Part shown: one piece after another, positions 38,235 through 39,202 of the stretch | Layout of the letters: each line of letters starts with the position of its first letter | How positions within the stretch are numbered: the first letter of the stretch is position 1 | Assembly (NCBI GenBank): GCA_017546455.1 | Contig: JAFYWY010000072.1 | Location: 1-39,202 of the forward strand | DNA: 39,202 nucleotides | Reading direction: 5' to 3' | Source: Opitutales bacterium | Lineage (GTDB): Bacteria; Verrucomicrobiota; Verrucomicrobiia; Opitutales; UBA953 | Translations under genes and position numbers: made by a program | Notes under the pieces: generated by a model | What the model was told of the DNA's origin: nothing | Seen by the model: the letters and a program-made list of their open reading frames with translations, nothing else | The model's database searches: none

Positions 38235-39202
38235 ATGAATAGCTCTAACTTAACGAATCGAAACACATTTTCTAATCCGCGCGGCACGGGCTATTCGATC
38301 GGCGGTGTGCGCAAGACGACGCTCGCCTACGATGCGGCGAGCGGGCGTTTGGTCGGGATGGCCGCGGAAAGCGATAACTTTACGTGGGAATACCTCGCGG
38401 GAACTAACCTGAAATCGAAGCTCACGTACCCGAACGCGGCGACCGCGGAGTGGACATACGAGGCGGAACGTGATTTGATTGCCCAAGTGAAAAACACCGT
38501 CAACGGCAACGTGATTTCGCAATACGACTACGCGCACGACGCGCTTGGTCGGCGCACGTCCGCCGCGAAATCCGGCACGATGATGGCGGCTTCGGAAAAC
38601 CTCGCCTACGGCTACAACGCCCGCTCGGAACTCGTTTCCGCCGTCTCCGACACCGATGCAAACTACAATTACGCTTACGCTTTCGATGATATCGGCAACC
38701 GCAAAACCGCCTCCGAAGCGGGAACGGCATTGACTTACACGGCAAACAACCTCAATCAGTATACGAGTGTTGCCCCAAGCGCCGAAGGCGTGGCGGAGGC
38801 GTTGACGTATGACGCGGACGGGAACGCGACTGTGATTCAAACCGCCACGGGAACGTGGCAAATCTCCTACAACGCGGAAAACCGTCCGGTGCGCTGGACA
38901 AACGCCGAGACGGGAACGGTAATCACGATGACGTTTGATTCGCAGGGACGACGCACGGAATATAAATCCGTGACGAACGGCGCGCAAAACACGTGGTTGC
39001 GCTTCCTCTACGACGGCTATCTCTGTGTACAGGTGCTCTATTCGAACGAGCCGTACAACGTGTTCAAAGAGTTTGTCTGGGATCCGACGGAACCGGTCGC
39101 GACGCGTCCGTTGGTGTTCCGCTACGCGCCGAACAGCCTGAACCTGTTCTACGCTTTCGACGGCAACAAAAACGTCTCGGACGTGTTTTACCGGATGAAT
39201 TC
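38235..39202 (+). CDS. RHS/YD-repeat protein, 3' end beyond the window
   Basis: Open frame of at least 322 codons running off the right edge, so partial. ATG 38235 has a good ribosome site (GGAGG, 38219-38223). After about 25 unrelated residues it enters YD repeats: 'TLAYDAASGRLVGM', 'SQYDYAHDALGRRTSA', 'YAYAFDDIGNRKTASEAG', 'YTANNLNQYTSV', 'LTYDADGNATVIQ' and 'ISYNAENRPVRWTN', then 'WLRFLYDGYLCVQ' approaching the RHS core. RHS proteins form large shells, often around a C-terminal toxin. There is no signal peptide and no long N-terminal region, so this may be a 5'-truncated RHS cassette. The toxin tip, if any, lies outside the window. Confidence 0.85.
   Translation, partial: MNSSNLTNRNTFSNPRGTGYSIGGVRKTTLAYDAASGRLVGMAAESDNFTWEYLAGTNLKSKLTYPNAATAEWTYEAERDLIAQVKNTVNGNVISQYDYAHDALGRRTSAAKSGTMMAASENLAYGYNARSELVSAVSDTDANYNYAYAFDDIGNRKTASEAGTALTYTANNLNQYTSVAPSAEGVAEALTYDADGNATVIQTATGTWQISYNAENRPVRWTNAETGTVITMTFDSQGRRTEYKSVTNGAQNTWLRFLYDGYLCVQVLYSNEPYNVFKEFVWDPTEPVATRPLVFRYAPNSLNLFYAFDGNKNVSDVFYRMN

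Noticed and set aside
1-39202. CRISPR array
   Set aside because: The repeats present are short, 7-nt stepped and without constant-length unique spacers; no cas gene is seen.

Overview
The window reads as chromosomal DNA of a Verrucomicrobiota-type (PVC group) bacterium, probably host- or gut-associated. The clearest lineage marker is a 52-residue small basic protein (24696-24854) of the Chlamydia/Verrucomicrobia type, next to rpsU. A BatD/BatE-type protein, a GH20 hexosaminidase, GDSL esterases and a sialic-acid lyase plus anomerase pair fit a glycan-using member of that group. The species cannot be named from sequence alone. Genes are moderately GC-rich, while several intergenic spaces are AT-rich or filled with short repeats.

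Layout. 1-2712: a divergent regulatory region, then a histidine kinase/OmpR-type regulator pair. 2843-3679: RluA-type pseudouridine synthase, followed by about 580 bp of repeats. 4315-8626 (minus): heavy-metal P1B ATPase, C_GCAxxG_C_C protein and acetolactate synthase. 8771-13187 (plus): lipoprotein, arginine-phosphatase-like LMW phosphatase, homoserine acyltransferase (metX), a small HhH-like protein, YmdB-type phosphoesterase and an S-adenosylhomocysteinase-like Rossmann protein. 13311-15833: fused BatD-BatE-like protein. 16051-21682 (minus): GH20 hexosaminidase, AEC transporter, GDSL esterase, ParA ATPase. 21849-22844: class II aldolase. 22912-25086 (minus): small membrane protein, second GDSL esterase, small basic protein, S21. 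25283-31695 (plus): L28, Lrp-type regulator, aminotransferase, POT peptide transporter, PriA. 31780-33155 (minus): sialic-acid lyase and anomerase. 33310-37830 (plus): acidic Ser/Asp-rich anchored protein, exonuclease III, QueA, AsnRS. 38235-end: an RHS/YD-repeat gene cut by the window edge.

How parts may work together. GH20, two secreted GDSL esterases, the sialic-acid pair and the POT transporter suggest scavenging of host glycans and peptides. metX, YmdB and the adenosylhomocysteinase-like protein are packed closely enough to be co-transcribed. The ATPase and C_GCAxxG protein are 2 nt apart and probably form a metal/redox unit.

The most unusual signals are non-coding. First, a promoter-like module with TGTGACA heptamers, usually repeated at 11-bp spacing, with a -10-like element at constant distance. 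It occurs upstream of the two-component genes, upstream of the RHS gene, and pointing left off the window. This is the geometry of OmpR/PhoB-family operators, and the window encodes such a regulator. Second, intergenic regions carry several unrelated degenerate repeats that all share a strict 7-nt period, often just after a stop codon and before a terminator. Third, long inverted repeats lie at 3879/4074 and 15851/16002. No tRNA, rRNA, CRISPR array or recognisable transposase was found.
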